64,000 nt of DNA from Geobacter sp. FeAm09 (GCF_008330225.1 NZ_CP042466.1:1188501-1252500), one strand, 5' to 3'. Shown: positions 55,256-63,977, counted from the first letter of the stretch. Notes: generated from the sequence alone by a model not told the origin. Made by a program: numbers and translations.

Positions 55256-55438
55256 ATGGGGGATTATGGCGAGGATAGCGATTTGATCAGTCAGGATATG
55301 TGCCGTTTTGCTCAAAAACCTTTTCGGGAATGTTACTGCATGGATTTCAGAGATATCTCCAAAGTTATAGCTCTGTGCCGCAATGATTTTGCTTCGTGTC
55401 CGGTATATCGCCAAAGAACAGCGGAACATGATTCCTGA
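55256..55438 (+). CDS. Small ECYC Cys-rich protein (copy C2)
   Basis: A 60-residue protein with MCRFAQKPFRECYC and LCRNDFASCPVYRQR, the same Cys order as copies B and C1 but lacking the doubled first Cys. Its end overlaps the MFS transporter start by 11 bases, so translation may be coupled. Function unknown. Confidence 0.6.
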   Translation: MGDYGEDSDLISQDMCRFAQKPFRECYCMDFRDISKVIALCRNDFASCPVYRQRTAEHDS

Positions 55439-56714
55439 CCGGCCAAAAGCGGCGCATGCGGAGAACCGGAGCCTGTTCCGGGGGCTGTTCCTGGTTAACT
55501 TCGCCATCACTCTGGGTTTCGGCATCGCCGACGCCTTCTTCTCTCTCTACGTTTTCAGCCTAGGGGCAAGGGGCATGCTCCTGGGCCTGCCGCTCGTCTT
55601 CTACTCCCTCTCCAAGATCATCCTCAGCCCCTTCATGGGCGCCTGGGCCGACCGGATCGGCCGGAGAAAGGTAGCTGCCGTTAGCCTTGGCCTCTACCTG
55701 TTCGTCTCGGTCTCATATCTCTTCACTACCAGCCTCACCCTCATTACCCTCCTGCGCCTGCTCCAGGGGATAGGCTGCGCCATGTTCCGGCCGATGGTGG
55801 TCTCCTTGGTGAGCGAATGCACCTGCGACAAGCGGCGGGCCACGGTTATGGGGACCTTCGACATCTCCTTCTACGGCGCCCTGAGCCTGGGGCCGCTTGT
55901 CGGCGGCATTCTCAAAGACCTGTGGGGCTTCCGGGGGATCTTCGCCACCCTCGCGCTCCTGTGTATCACCGCCTTGGCAGTAGCCTTTATCTCCATCCCC
56001 AGCCACAAGGACGCTTCCTCACAACCGACACACTATGAAACGGAACACCTTTGGGGCCTCCTGAACATCACCCGCCACAGTTCCCTGCGTGGCCTTCTGG
56101 CCTTCATCTTCGGCCGGGCCTGCGGCATTTCCTTGCTGGGTGCCTTCCTCCCCATCATGCTCACGGCCCGGCTGGGGCTGAACGGTACCCGGGCCGGGCT
56201 GGTCATGGCCTCCTCCACCCTGGTGATGACCCTCTTGCTCCGCCCCATGGGCATGCTCTCGGACCGGGCGCCGCGCAAATCCCTGGTGGTTGCCGGGGGC
56301 ACCGCGGTCTCGCTGCTCTACTTCCTGATCCCGGTGGCGGCGGGTTTTAGCCAGATCCTGGCGCTGGCGGTGGGTATCGGTCTGTTCAGCGTGTTGTCCC
56401 AGCCTGCGAGCACGGCACTTTTGGTGGAGGAGGGGAGCCGCCATGGCATGGGTGCGACGGTGGGAACCTTCAACTCGGTGCTGAACTTGGGGTTCGTCTC
56501 CGGCCCACTTTTGGGTGCGGGATTGCAGACTACCCTGGGACTGACGGCGGTGTTTTACGCCGCCGGGGTTATGGGATTGGGGGCGGTGGTGCTGTTCATG
56601 GTCAATGTGTTTTATGAAGAAGGTGGGCAGACGTGGAAGCAGCCAATGACGGTGTATGTGTCGATGAGTAAAAAGTTGCAGTGGAGTGAAAGAATGGATA
56701 TTGAAGGCCAATGA
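55428..56714 (+). CDS. MFS transporter
   Basis: A 428-residue major facilitator with twelve predicted helices. The first cytoplasmic loop motif is GAWADRIGRRKVAA (between helices 2 and 3), and the mirror motif is GMLSDRAPRKSL near residue 280. ATG 55428 is chosen because it overlaps the Cys-rich gene; a 15-residue longer form is less likely. Substrate unknown; its C-terminal 40 residues are a soluble tail. Confidence 0.85.
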   Translation: MIPDRPKAAHAENRSLFRGLFLVNFAITLGFGIADAFFSLYVFSLGARGMLLGLPLVFYSLSKIILSPFMGAWADRIGRRKVAAVSLGLYLFVSVSYLFTTSLTLITLLRLLQGIGCAMFRPMVVSLVSECTCDKRRATVMGTFDISFYGALSLGPLVGGILKDLWGFRGIFATLALLCITALAVAFISIPSHKDASSQPTHYETEHLWGLLNITRHSSLRGLLAFIFGRACGISLLGAFLPIMLTARLGLNGTRAGLVMASSTLVMTLLLRPMGMLSDRAPRKSLVVAGGTAVSLLYFLIPVAAGFSQILALAVGIGLFSVLSQPASTALLVEEGSRHGMGATVGTFNSVLNLGFVSGPLLGAGLQTTLGLTAVFYAAGVMGLGAVVLFMVNVFYEEGGQTWKQPMTVYVSMSKKLQWSERMDIEGQ

Positions 56715-56877
56715 ATGAAAATGATACCGTAAGCGCAGTGCGATTGAACCTCAAAAAAAGCAGCACTAAATTGGCATAGTACGTCGCTGACGCATTCCCA
56801 TACCGTGGGGAGTTCGTATAGACTCTACTCAGTCGGCGTAATCCCATGCATCCATCGCGGGCACTCCATAGCAAGCT

Positions 56878-57195
56878 CTATTCGAGGCTCTTTCTGACGA
56901 ATGCCTTGACCTCCTGGGACTTCAATCTCCGGTATCCCTGCAAAAGGCCTTTTTCCTCGGCAGTCAAGGTCGCTTCGGTCTCCTCTTCCCCAAAAAAGGA
57001 GCCGACGGGTACCGACAGGGCCTGAGCGATGGCCTGTAGCCTATCCGCGTTAAGCCGTGAGGAACCGCTTTCATACTGCTGCACTTGCTGAAACGTAACG
57101 TCGATCTTTTCCGCAAGTTGTTCCTGGGTAAGTCCCTGCCTTTTACGCAGATCCCGCAGCCTCGCCCCGATTTCCTCATTCGACAATATACCCAT
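56878..57195 (-). CDS. XRE-family DNA-binding protein
   Basis: A 105-residue repressor-type protein with an N-terminal HTH: IGARLRDLRKRQGLTQEQLAEKI then TFQQVQQYESGSSRLNADRL. The C-terminal helix region resembles Cro/CI-like repressors of mobile elements (ATLTAEEKGLLQGYRRL). ATG 57195 follows GAGGTG. It may control the divergent lipoprotein genes or the island. Confidence 0.85.
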   Translation of the reverse strand: MGILSNEEIGARLRDLRKRQGLTQEQLAEKIDVTFQQVQQYESGSSRLNADRLQAIAQALSVPVGSFFGEEETEATLTAEEKGLLQGYRRLKSQEVKAFVRKSLE

Positions 57196-57261
57196 AGTCA
57201 GCACCTCTCTGTGCAGATTACAGTCAGTCGAAATACCGGTACACCATGCCACACTTGATTT

Positions 57262-57642
57262 GTGTTGATTTATACAAGTGGTGCTTCTCTGGCCATTGTG
57301 AGGTTTGCCGATTGCGACAAGGCCAAGGAAGGAAGTGATTGCGTGGGCTCCGGGGAAAAGGTTTCCAGAATTTATGGTGAGGTTTTCGGCGCACCAGTCA
57401 TAGATCAGGACAACGCACGCAATTTCGACGTTCTGATCACGGGTAATGTACGCGCCTATAACGAAGCGACGCCGTTGTTGTTCCGTCCGAACCTTGTAGC
57501 GGTACGGCTCTCCGTTCTGAATCGAGACGGGGATATCCTGGCGACGCAGGACAAAATGGAAACCGCCAATAACCTGACCGGCTCCACAATAAGGATCGCA
57601 AAAGGCCTTGCTTCAACGCTGAAAAATGAAATTGGGAGGTAA
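57262..57642 (+). pseudogene. N-terminally truncated lipoprotein-like fragment
   Basis: An open frame of 126 codons that would need a GTG start. It begins directly inside a domain (GASLAIVRFADCDKAKEGSDCVGSGEKVSRIYGEV) with no signal peptide, although this type of protein is normally exported. It is followed by an intact lipoprotein gene 5 bases later. Either it is a 5'-deleted gene, or the start lies in sequence lost near the XRE gene. Confidence 0.45.
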
Positions 57643-57646
57643 TCGA

Positions 57647-58534
57647 ATGCGTTACATAGAGGCCCCTTTGAAACGGCTAATTGTTCTTCTGATCCTGACA
57701 GTAGTAACAATGACCGGTTGCGGAGGCGGCGGCAGCACTGTCAGCGGCACCTCGTCTTCCACAGTAACCCCGGCCGCCAAATTCACCACAAACGAGCTGT
57801 CCGGCAACACGATTTACACGACAACGCCAGCCAATTCGGCAGGGACGTTCAACGCCATTACCTTCAACGCCAACGGCACAGTAAGCGAGTCCTTGAATAT
57901 GACCACCACCAGCACGTCATCGGCAACAGCCACCCTGACGGGCACGTATTCCATCGACAGTGCCGGCGTGTTGACCATCACGCTGACCGGTAAAACAGCT
58001 ATGCTGGCGTGGAAAATCTCTGCCAGCGCCGACGGTTACAATTCCTACAGTGTACAGACCAGCGACAGCAGCACCCTGACGCAAAGGTGGTTCTATAACC
58101 AGACAATCGGCGCAAGCCAAGCGCTTGCGTGCGCCACGGGCACAACCATTCCGACAGCGGACACCTCGTCTGCATCATTTACGGCGAGCGGTATTGCTGG
58201 AAAAACCCTCGGCGTCGCCGAACCAGGATACACATACGCATATGCTGTAAAATTCAACAATGACGGGACCATTTCGACCGGACAAACCGTTGCAGCACTG
58301 ACTCAAATCAACGCCACATGGAGCGTATCTGGTAACGTGCTCACAACCAATCTGCCGGATAACACCTATAAAGTGCTTACGTACACCCTGATTAGCGACG
58401 ACACGGTCAATAGGGTGTGGAAGACCTTACGCACCTATCCTGATAACGCCACCGAATATGTCTGGTTTTTCTACGACCAGACGACCGGCCTGACGCAGGC
58501 GCAGGCATTCGTTGCAGCTGGCGGCACCAAATGA
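57647..58534 (+). CDS. Lipoprotein of unknown function
   Basis: A 295-residue lipoprotein with lipobox MTGC (Cys about residue 25), a Ser/Thr/Gly linker and a beta-rich body with repeated FNANGT and SGNxL patterns, such as TFNAITFNANGTVSES and YAVKFNNDGTISTG. GGGAGG precedes the ATG. It ends at a strong terminator. Confidence 0.7.
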   Translation: MRYIEAPLKRLIVLLILTVVTMTGCGGGGSTVSGTSSSTVTPAAKFTTNELSGNTIYTTTPANSAGTFNAITFNANGTVSESLNMTTTSTSSATATLTGTYSIDSAGVLTITLTGKTAMLAWKISASADGYNSYSVQTSDSSTLTQRWFYNQTIGASQALACATGTTIPTADTSSASFTASGIAGKTLGVAEPGYTYAYAVKFNNDGTISTGQTVAALTQINATWSVSGNVLTTNLPDNTYKVLTYTLISDDTVNRVWKTLRTYPDNATEYVWFFYDQTTGLTQAQAFVAAGGTK

Positions 58535-58540
58535 ATCGCC

Positions 58541-58588
58541 AGCGCCCCGACTCCGGTGATATTACCGGAATCGGGGCGCTGCGTTTTT
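58541..58588 (+). terminator. Rho-independent terminator
   Basis: Stem of about 16 bp (58541-58557 with 58564-58580, one mismatch) closed by a short loop and followed by GCGTTTTTTC. Confidence 0.9.
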
Positions 58589-58869
58589 TCCGTATTATTT
58601 TTTCTAAAATTTCGCTTGTCTTCAGCAATTTAATTCGGGTACGCTGAAGTTATAAAGATTTTTAACGGGTTTACGGTTTTTTCCTACCCCATCGGGGATC
58701 GCCTCTGGCGACCAGTCCTACGGATTTTGATAACAGCAACGCACTGCGCGTATGCTCTCTCAGAATGAGTCCTTGTGGATGCATAGTTTTTCTTCATCTG
58801 TTCCGCTCCCGGCGGACACCTCTTTTTTACTATCCAACCGACATTCACCTGCAATGTGCAAGCTGAACC

Positions 58870-59160
58870 ATGCCTTCGGGGCGGTATTTACCCCGCCCCG
58901 TGGGGCATGGAGTGAAATCTTTTTGAACGTAATGCCCCATGAGCTTCGCGTCTGATTGAAGACACTGCAATCAGACGCGAAGCGTCCACAGCATCTCATC
59001 TTTGTGCGGATCCGCACAAACACTGCGTTTATACCCAACCTACCACACTGCTACAAAATCCATTCATTGGACGACCGTAAATTGCAGAACCACATCTCCC
59101 GCCAGCAACACCATTCCGCAACGGAATGGACACCGGCTCCAGTGCGCGCACTGGAGTATG
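58870..59160. repeat. Cluster of palindromes upstream of an integrase-like gene
   Basis: Six inverted repeats in about 290 bases. The clearest are GCTTCGCGTCTGATTG (58943-58958) with its reverse complement at 58968-58983, a perfect 20-bp palindrome at 59001-59020 (TTTGTGCGGA centre), CCATTCCG/CGGAATGG at 59111-59129, and a 20-bp palindrome at 59137-59156 (CTCCAGTGCG centre). No gene is visible between 58590 and 59324. Confidence 0.7.
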
Positions 59161-59324
59161 GGCCGCCTCGTATTTTCCCGTCAGGGCTCCGTCGGCAACG
59201 ACGGATGGAGGTAAAGTCTGGGCACCCGGCTTGAGTAACCGGGAACGCTGACTTTCAGGTCTGCATACACTCATCGCTTCATCGCCATTCCGGCGTGGCA
59301 CCACAACCAGAAAGGAGATATCAA

Positions 59325-60203
59325 ATGAGCAAATCGCATGAGCGCAAACTGGTCCGCGAAACCCTCGACCGGGTCGGTAAAAACTGGTCGAAGGCCAGCA
59401 GCACCAACGCAAAACTGATCAGCCGCCTGAAAAATATTGCCCAGTATATGGCGACCAATCAAGGCTTGAATTCCATTACCCACATGAAAACCAGACACGT
59501 CGATGCATATGTGGCGCATTTGCGAGACGAGCGGCATCTGGCGCCGTCGTCCCTACAGGGCTATGCCACGGCAATGCGGCAACTGGCAAACACCATCGGC
59601 AAATCGAATATCATCAGATCAAACATCGAACTGGGGGCCAATCGCTCCAACGCGGACAGGTACAAAAACGCCAACACCCCCAGCGACACCGCCAAACTGA
59701 CGGAAATCCGGGACGGCCTCTATGCCCGAGCCGAATGGCAGGGGCTGGCCCATGAGATGCAGCAGCTGTTTGGGTTGCGAATCAAGGAAAGCCTTGGCTC
59801 GGTGAACACTATCGAGCGGGACGGTCGGTTTTTTCTGCACGTGCCGCGCGGATTTGCCAAAAATGGGCTCGAGAGACTCGTTCCGGTCGAATCGGGTGCG
59901 CAGCGAGACTTGCTGGACCGGGTCCAGGCCCATTGCCACAACGAGGGCCAGCGGTCGCTGATCCCTGCCGCCAAATCTCTGAAACAGGGGTATTGGCAAC
60001 AGGTCAATGCCATCCGCGACCTCGGCGGCACGAAGAAAAATAATGCCAATTCCCACAGCCTGCGGCGCGAATATATCCGGGAACGGTATGCCGAGATCAG
60101 GGAGATCCCGGATAGGGAACAACGCCAGGAAGCTGAACAGGGGCTGATTGAACAGGTCGGCCATTTCGATACGGAGAAACTGCGGCACTATACGCCGAAG
60201 TGA
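59325..60203 (+). CDS. Integrase-domain protein (Integrase_1-like recombinase)
   Basis: A 292-residue protein with an N-terminal SAM-like core-binding domain (residues 1-100, LISRLKNIAQYMATNQGLN) and a catalytic-like domain. LFGLRIKESL is the RI motif; SHSLRREYIRERYAEI is an altered HxxR box. It resembles the integrase-domain proteins of ICEs rather than the classical phage type, and the final Tyr (LRHYTPK) could be the nucleophile. AAAGGAGAT precedes the ATG. Confidence 0.7.
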   Translation: MSKSHERKLVRETLDRVGKNWSKASSTNAKLISRLKNIAQYMATNQGLNSITHMKTRHVDAYVAHLRDERHLAPSSLQGYATAMRQLANTIGKSNIIRSNIELGANRSNADRYKNANTPSDTAKLTEIRDGLYARAEWQGLAHEMQQLFGLRIKESLGSVNTIERDGRFFLHVPRGFAKNGLERLVPVESGAQRDLLDRVQAHCHNEGQRSLIPAAKSLKQGYWQQVNAIRDLGGTKKNNANSHSLRREYIRERYAEIREIPDREQRQEAEQGLIEQVGHFDTEKLRHYTPK

Positions 60204-60221
60204 TGCCGTTACTACCAAAGC

Positions 60222-60257
60222 AAAGAGGGGGCTGTCGTTGTGGACAGCCCCCTCTTT
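60222..60257. terminator. Bidirectional terminator
   Basis: A perfect 15-bp stem AAAGAGGGGGCTGTC (60222-60236) with GACAGCCCCCTCTTT (60243-60257), loop of 6. It lies between the integrase-like gene and the minus-strand small ORF. Confidence 0.9.
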
Positions 60258-60260
60258 GCG

Positions 60261-60551
60261 TTATGCCGCTGTCCATTCCGTGACCGGACAGTGTGTCGCC
60301 CCGGCGAATATCTGACCGGTCACGGAGTCCACCAGCGTAATGCACGGGTGGACATTGTCCACAGGTGCCGTGCTGCCACTGATTCGCATGTCTGTGGCAC
60401 GTGTTTTAAAAGCGACCTCCATGCCCGGCGTGAGCCGGGCCGCCGCTTTTCGGGACGGGATTGCCCCGCCCCGTCTGTCCGGTCACATCAGCCCGGATTC
60501 CGCGAACGACCGGGCGTCTCCGCTGTCCGTATCAACAATAGCGTAGTCCAT
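60261..60551 (-). pseudogene. Small minus-strand gene with an in-frame TGA
   Basis: From ATG 60551 the frame reads MDYAIVDTDSGDARSFAESGLM, stops at TGA (60483-60485) and then continues open in the same frame to TAA at 60261, 73 further codons (ATG 60422 is an internal restart, MEVAFKTRATDMRISG). Because it ends 3 bases before a strong bidirectional terminator, it was probably one gene of about 96 codons with a nonsense change. No family recognised. Confidence 0.4.
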
Positions 60552-60606
60552 CCAGCACCCGGCCAGGGGGCGCTCCCCCTGCCGGTTTCCTGTAAATGTG
60601 GTTTGC

Positions 60607-60858
60607 TCAGTGTTCGCCGTTCCCGTGGGCTGCGATATGCACCACGTGCTCAGCCGCCTCGCTGCCGCCGTGGATATGCAGTTTCTCCAGAATCTGGCCG
60701 AGGAGCATATACAGCCCCAGTGCCGTCTGGCCGTGGCTAATCAGTTCGTGGACAATGACCAGCGACAGGCAGAACAGGGCAACAGAGCCCGTTCTCCCAA
60801 TGAAGTACATAGGTTTAATTCCGCGGATGGCCTGGGTTAATTCGATTGCGATTTTCAT
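60607..60858 (-). CDS. Small membrane protein
   Basis: An 83-residue protein with a hydrophobic segment (residues about 25-55, SVALFCLSLVIVHELISHGQ) and a His-rich end. AAGGGAATC precedes the ATG. It is likely a mobile-element accessory protein or toxin-like peptide; function unknown. Confidence 0.5.
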   Translation of the reverse strand: MKIAIELTQAIRGIKPMYFIGRTGSVALFCLSLVIVHELISHGQTALGLYMLLGQILEKLHIHGGSEAAEHVVHIAAHGNGEH

Positions 60859-60918
60859 TTGGCTGATTCCCTTCTTGTTCCCTAGATTTCCCGAGCCCTT
60901 CTCGGCTCTGAGTGATTC

Positions 60919-61035
60919 GTTTTTGTCCGTGCGTGCTGTTGGGTCGTGCCCTGTTCCCTGAGTTTCCGTCGCCCCCTCACATGACGATGGGGGGCACGAA
61001 ACTCAGGGTTGGGCACGACCGGCACGGACAAAAAC
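60919..61035. repeat. 117-base imperfect inverted repeat
   Basis: Matching blocks: 60919-60932 with 61022-61035 (GTTTTTGTCCGTGC), 60942-60951 with 61011-61020 (GGTCGTGCCC), 60957-60966 with 60998-61007 (CCTGAGTTTC) and 60971-60976 with 60990-60995 (GCCCCC). Small bulges separate them. No gene is visible from 61036 to 61531, which is A+T-rich towards its end. Confidence 0.8.
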
Positions 61036-61531
61036 CAAGGGAAACAGCGACGTAGCGCCGATTGACCGACTGAACGGACCAGGGCGGCATGACAAAGTGA
61101 AACGGTCGTTGAGACAGAGTGGAGAAATTTGGGGGCGACCTTCAGGGGGAACCAAATTTTGGAGCGAATGGCGAAAACGATTGGCGTGACGCTATGGGAC
61201 GGGAAGGATGGAGAGAGGAAGCAAGGTAGAACAAACAAAAATCGCCCGATGGGGCGCAATGTGCAGATCGGCATGTCAGATCAGCATTTTTATTGAGGCC
61301 TGGGCCGGAATTTTTCTCAAGCGCAACCGAAAAATCGAAAAAAAGAGTCAAATTTTTATTCGGAACTCATTTTTTTCTGAAACCGGCCGTACCGGATCGA
61401 AATCGTATTGCATTGTTATTGCTGAGATTTTGCTGTCTTTTTTGACATTTTGTAAAAATTAGGAAGGATTCACAAACCTGAAAAATCGTGCTCCAATCAG
61501 GCATCGAGAATTTTTTTGAGGGGGGACCGAC

Positions 61532-61975
61532 ATGGGCTGTGATGATTATTCTGCCTGGTACACCCGCGAGGAGACTGCAAGGTATCTGGAGCGGAGCGTG
61601 AAAACCATTGACCGGCTGCGGAAAAAGGGCGTGCTGGTTGACCTCGACGCCGGCGGCCTGGTGCGGATCACCAGAACGTCAATTGAGGAGTACCTGCGTC
61701 GTCCTGTCGAGGTACAGGTTGATCCTGCTGGAATGATGACAGTAGAGCAGGCCCATTACGATAGCCTGCTGCGGCAGCTCCACCACTGTCAGGCGGAAAT
61801 AGATCATGCCGTAGAGATTGCCAGGGAGCTCGAGGCGAGCCGGGCTGAATGCGCGCGTTTGCGTAAAACGATTTCGACCATACAGGCAGACCAAGCGAGG
61901 CCGCTAACGCTGATCCGGGAGATCTGCGGCAGGCAGGTGATACTGGTGAAAAAGGATTCAAGTAGAAAGAGGTGA
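61532..61975 (+). CDS. HTH (MerR/excisionase-like) protein with coiled coil
   Basis: A 147-residue protein. Residues 7-55 form a helix-turn-helix of the helix_turn_helix_17/excisionase type (WYTREETARYLERSVKTIDRLRKKGVL, then VRITRTSIEEYL). Residues 70-125 form a Glu/Arg/Leu-rich coiled coil. GGGGGG precedes the ATG. It probably binds DNA of the element, as control or excision factor. Confidence 0.75.
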   Translation: MGCDDYSAWYTREETARYLERSVKTIDRLRKKGVLVDLDAGGLVRITRTSIEEYLRRPVEVQVDPAGMMTVEQAHYDSLLRQLHHCQAEIDHAVEIARELEASRAECARLRKTISTIQADQARPLTLIREICGRQVILVKKDSSRKR

Positions 61976-62098
61976 TGCCGATTTCCCAGCTATCTCGAAG
62001 GGAGGCTGCAGGGGATACCTGCTGTAAGAGGCGGGCACCAAGACGACGTAATTAGTATGTCGCCTTATACGGAATGTAGATGTTTTTTGTGATCGTTT

Positions 62099-62329
62099 TT
62101 GCACAGGACTCATAATTTGGCCAAGGCTAACAATATAAATGAATCTGTATATTTATCGCCAAACGAGTTGGCTGAACGTTGGCGCTGTGGCAGATCATCG
62201 GTTGACCGGATAGCCCGGCGAGCCGGGCTTACGCGCCTCTGTCTGGGTGAAGGCAGAAACGGCTTAATCCGGTATGTGCGAAAGGAGGTGGTAGAATATG
62301 AATCATCACGCCTGATCGTGATGAAATAA
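62099..62329 (+). CDS. Excisionase-like HTH protein
   Basis: A 76-residue protein from TTG 62099 (or TTG 62117; no ATG is in frame). Its HTH pattern is YLSPNELAERWRCGRSSVDRIARRAGLTRL, then IRYVRKEVVEYE, as in AlpA/Xis proteins. It is convergent with the integrase and likely to direct excision. Confidence 0.6.
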   Translation: MHRTHNLAKANNINESVYLSPNELAERWRCGRSSVDRIARRAGLTRLCLGEGRNGLIRYVRKEVVEYESSRLIVMK

Positions 62330-62357
62330 CGCACAGACATAAAAATATGTTCCACAA

Positions 62358-62391
62358 TGCGCCCAAGGTACCGCAAGTCCCCTTGGGCGCA
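62358..62391. terminator. Terminator between excisionase-like gene and integrase
   Basis: An 11-bp perfect stem TGCGCCCAAGG/CCTTGGGCGCA with a 12-base loop, between two convergent genes. Confidence 0.7.
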
Positions 62392-62402
62392 CCCGTTTCT
62401 AA

Positions 62403-63656
62403 CTATCTGTTATTGACAACCAGACGCAATGCCGGCCTTTTTTCTCCATCATTCCTCTGAATATCTGGTTTCTCTTTTTTGATCAGTTCCAGCCTCTGTC
62501 GCTGCGATTGCTCAACCGCATTTGGCCCAGAAAACTCCACCGTCTCAAATAGCGACTCCGGCAGGAGGGCTGCATAGTGTTTCTCGCAGATTTGCGGTGA
62601 GTTGCCCATCAGCTTGCTGATTTTATAGAGACTTTCACCCCGCATTGCCAGGTGGGAACCAAAGCTGTGCCGGAAGTCCAGGCAGGTCCATTGCAGCCTG
62701 GCATCTTCATTGGCGGAACGCAGATGTGCGGAGAAATTATCCGGGTCCCAGCGGTAGCCGTCAGGGGAGGGGAAGAACCAATCGACCAGGGTATATTTTT
62801 GCAGATAGGTGTCCAGGTAGCCGCGAAGGGTTCTGCTGATCGGTACTGTCCTGTTTGACCGTGTCTTCGGAACCCAGGATTTACCGTTGAAGCTTTTGTC
62901 CCTGATTCTGATAGCTCCGTAGTTCCCGGCCTCCAGATCGATGTCGCTGGGCATCAGCCAGAGGGCTTCCTCGCGACGCAGGCCCGCGTAAATATAGAAC
63001 GCCACCATGGTCTGCAGCATCAGATTGCCGGCCAGGACTTGCAACTGCTCATCGATCTGGGGCATCTTCAGGAAGCGGATATCGCTTTTGATTTCCCGGT
63101 AGCGCTTTACCGCCTCAACAGGGTTTTTGCCGCCCGGGAATTTCACGCCGCCCTCCGTCATGGCCCAGTTGCACATGGTAAGCAGAATCTGGCGATAGTG
63201 GTTGACGGTTTTCGCGGAAACGCCTTTGTAGACGACAAGATTAGCAAGAAAGCCGGAAACCTGGACCGTTGCCAGCTGTTCCAGGCATCCGAGCTCAATC
63301 AGGTCGAATTTTCCCGAAGCTGGTCGCTTTACGGCTTTTGCGGCGATGATGTCGTTTTTGATCTTGAGGCCTTCGCACACCTGGCCGAAGGTGCCCCTGA
63401 GATAGCTGACGACCTTCTGGACATTGCGTTCGGAAGAGTGGGCTTTCAGGTGGAAGACGTACTTATCGACAATATCGGGGAGAGGGGTTTTCGTTGGTAG
63501 GGGAATATCATCCTGCCGCAGCTGGGCCGATTCGATCTGCCTGATTTTTTCCTTGGCAATCTGTAACGAGGTTGTTTCCAGGTTGGCCCGCACCTGCTTG
63601 CCGTTCACGTAGTACTGCGCATAATAGGTTTTGCCACGCTTCTTGAGACTTGCCAT
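62403..63656 (-). CDS. int: Tyrosine integrase of the island
   Basis: A 417-residue recombinase. It has the arm-binding N-terminal domain (KRGKTYYAQYYVNGKQ), a core-binding SAM-like domain (residues 60-180) and a catalytic domain with YAGLRREEALWL (catalytic Arg), LDFRHSFGSHL (HxxR-type box with RH order), MGNSPQ and the nucleophile region CEKHYAALLP (Tyr). Its start lies 110 bases from the tRNA-fMet 3' end. A truncated relative lies at 25129-25275. GGAGG precedes the ATG. Confidence 0.93.
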   Translation of the reverse strand: MASLKKRGKTYYAQYYVNGKQVRANLETTSLQIAKEKIRQIESAQLRQDDIPLPTKTPLPDIVDKYVFHLKAHSSERNVQKVVSYLRGTFGQVCEGLKIKNDIIAAKAVKRPASGKFDLIELGCLEQLATVQVSGFLANLVVYKGVSAKTVNHYRQILLTMCNWAMTEGGVKFPGGKNPVEAVKRYREIKSDIRFLKMPQIDEQLQVLAGNLMLQTMVAFYIYAGLRREEALWLMPSDIDLEAGNYGAIRIRDKSFNGKSWVPKTRSNRTVPISRTLRGYLDTYLQKYTLVDWFFPSPDGYRWDPDNFSAHLRSANEDARLQWTCLDFRHSFGSHLAMRGESLYKISKLMGNSPQICEKHYAALLPESLFETVEFSGPNAVEQSQRQRLELIKKEKPDIQRNDGEKRPALRLVVNNR

Positions 63657-63695
63657 TGCACACCTCCTTGGTTTGGCGGCAAGTCCTTCGAACCC

Positions 63696-63717
63696 TAGGG
63701 TACAATTTAGGGTACAA
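63696..63717. promoter_or_regulatory. Arm-type integrase sites, right end
   Basis: Two TAGGGTACAA copies spaced 12 bases apart between the integrase start and the tRNA, matching the left pair at 25541-25562. Confidence 0.6.
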
Positions 63718-63729
63718 TGGCAATAAAAA

Positions 63730-63756
63730 AAGGACTTGCCGGTTACGCAAGTCCTT
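63730..63756 (-). terminator. tRNA terminator
   Basis: Stem AAGGACTTGC/GCAAGTCCTT with TTTTTTT on the minus strand, just after the tRNA 3' end. A variant of it, with another sequence, lies at the same place in the left remnant (about 25345-25369). Confidence 0.8.
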
Positions 63757-63765
63757 GTTTTTGTT

Positions 63766-63842
<77 letters not shown>

Positions 63843-63859
63843 TCAATTGAAGAATCCCA

Positions 63860-63888
63860 TTTATAGTCCAAATGTTTTTTGTTGTCAA
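63860..63888 (-). promoter_or_regulatory. tRNA-fMet promoter
   Basis: TTGACA (63883-63888) and TATAAA (63860-63865) on the minus strand are separated by exactly 17 bases, 18 bases ahead of the mature tRNA. Confidence 0.85.
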
Positions 63889-63944
63889 TAAAAAATTAAC
63901 ATTTTTTTGTTCCGGCCTCTGAACGGGCGGCGTAACAAGGAAAA

Positions 63945-63977
63945 GGGGGCGCTACGCCCCGGCGGCGCAGCGCCCCC
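63945..63977. other. Hairpin near window end
   Basis: Stem GGGGGCGCT/AGCGCCCCC (63945-63953, 63969-63977), G+C-rich loop, lying before a GGAGGA ribosome site and an ATG at 63997. It may be an attenuator or leader hairpin of the gene that starts there. Confidence 0.4.

Noticed and set aside
58752-58955. 67-codon frame in the palindrome region
   Set aside because: It is made largely of the inverted repeats and has no ribosome site.
60483-60485. TGA as selenocysteine codon
   Set aside because: No SECIS-like stem-loop was recognised right after the codon and the protein has no selenoprotein context.
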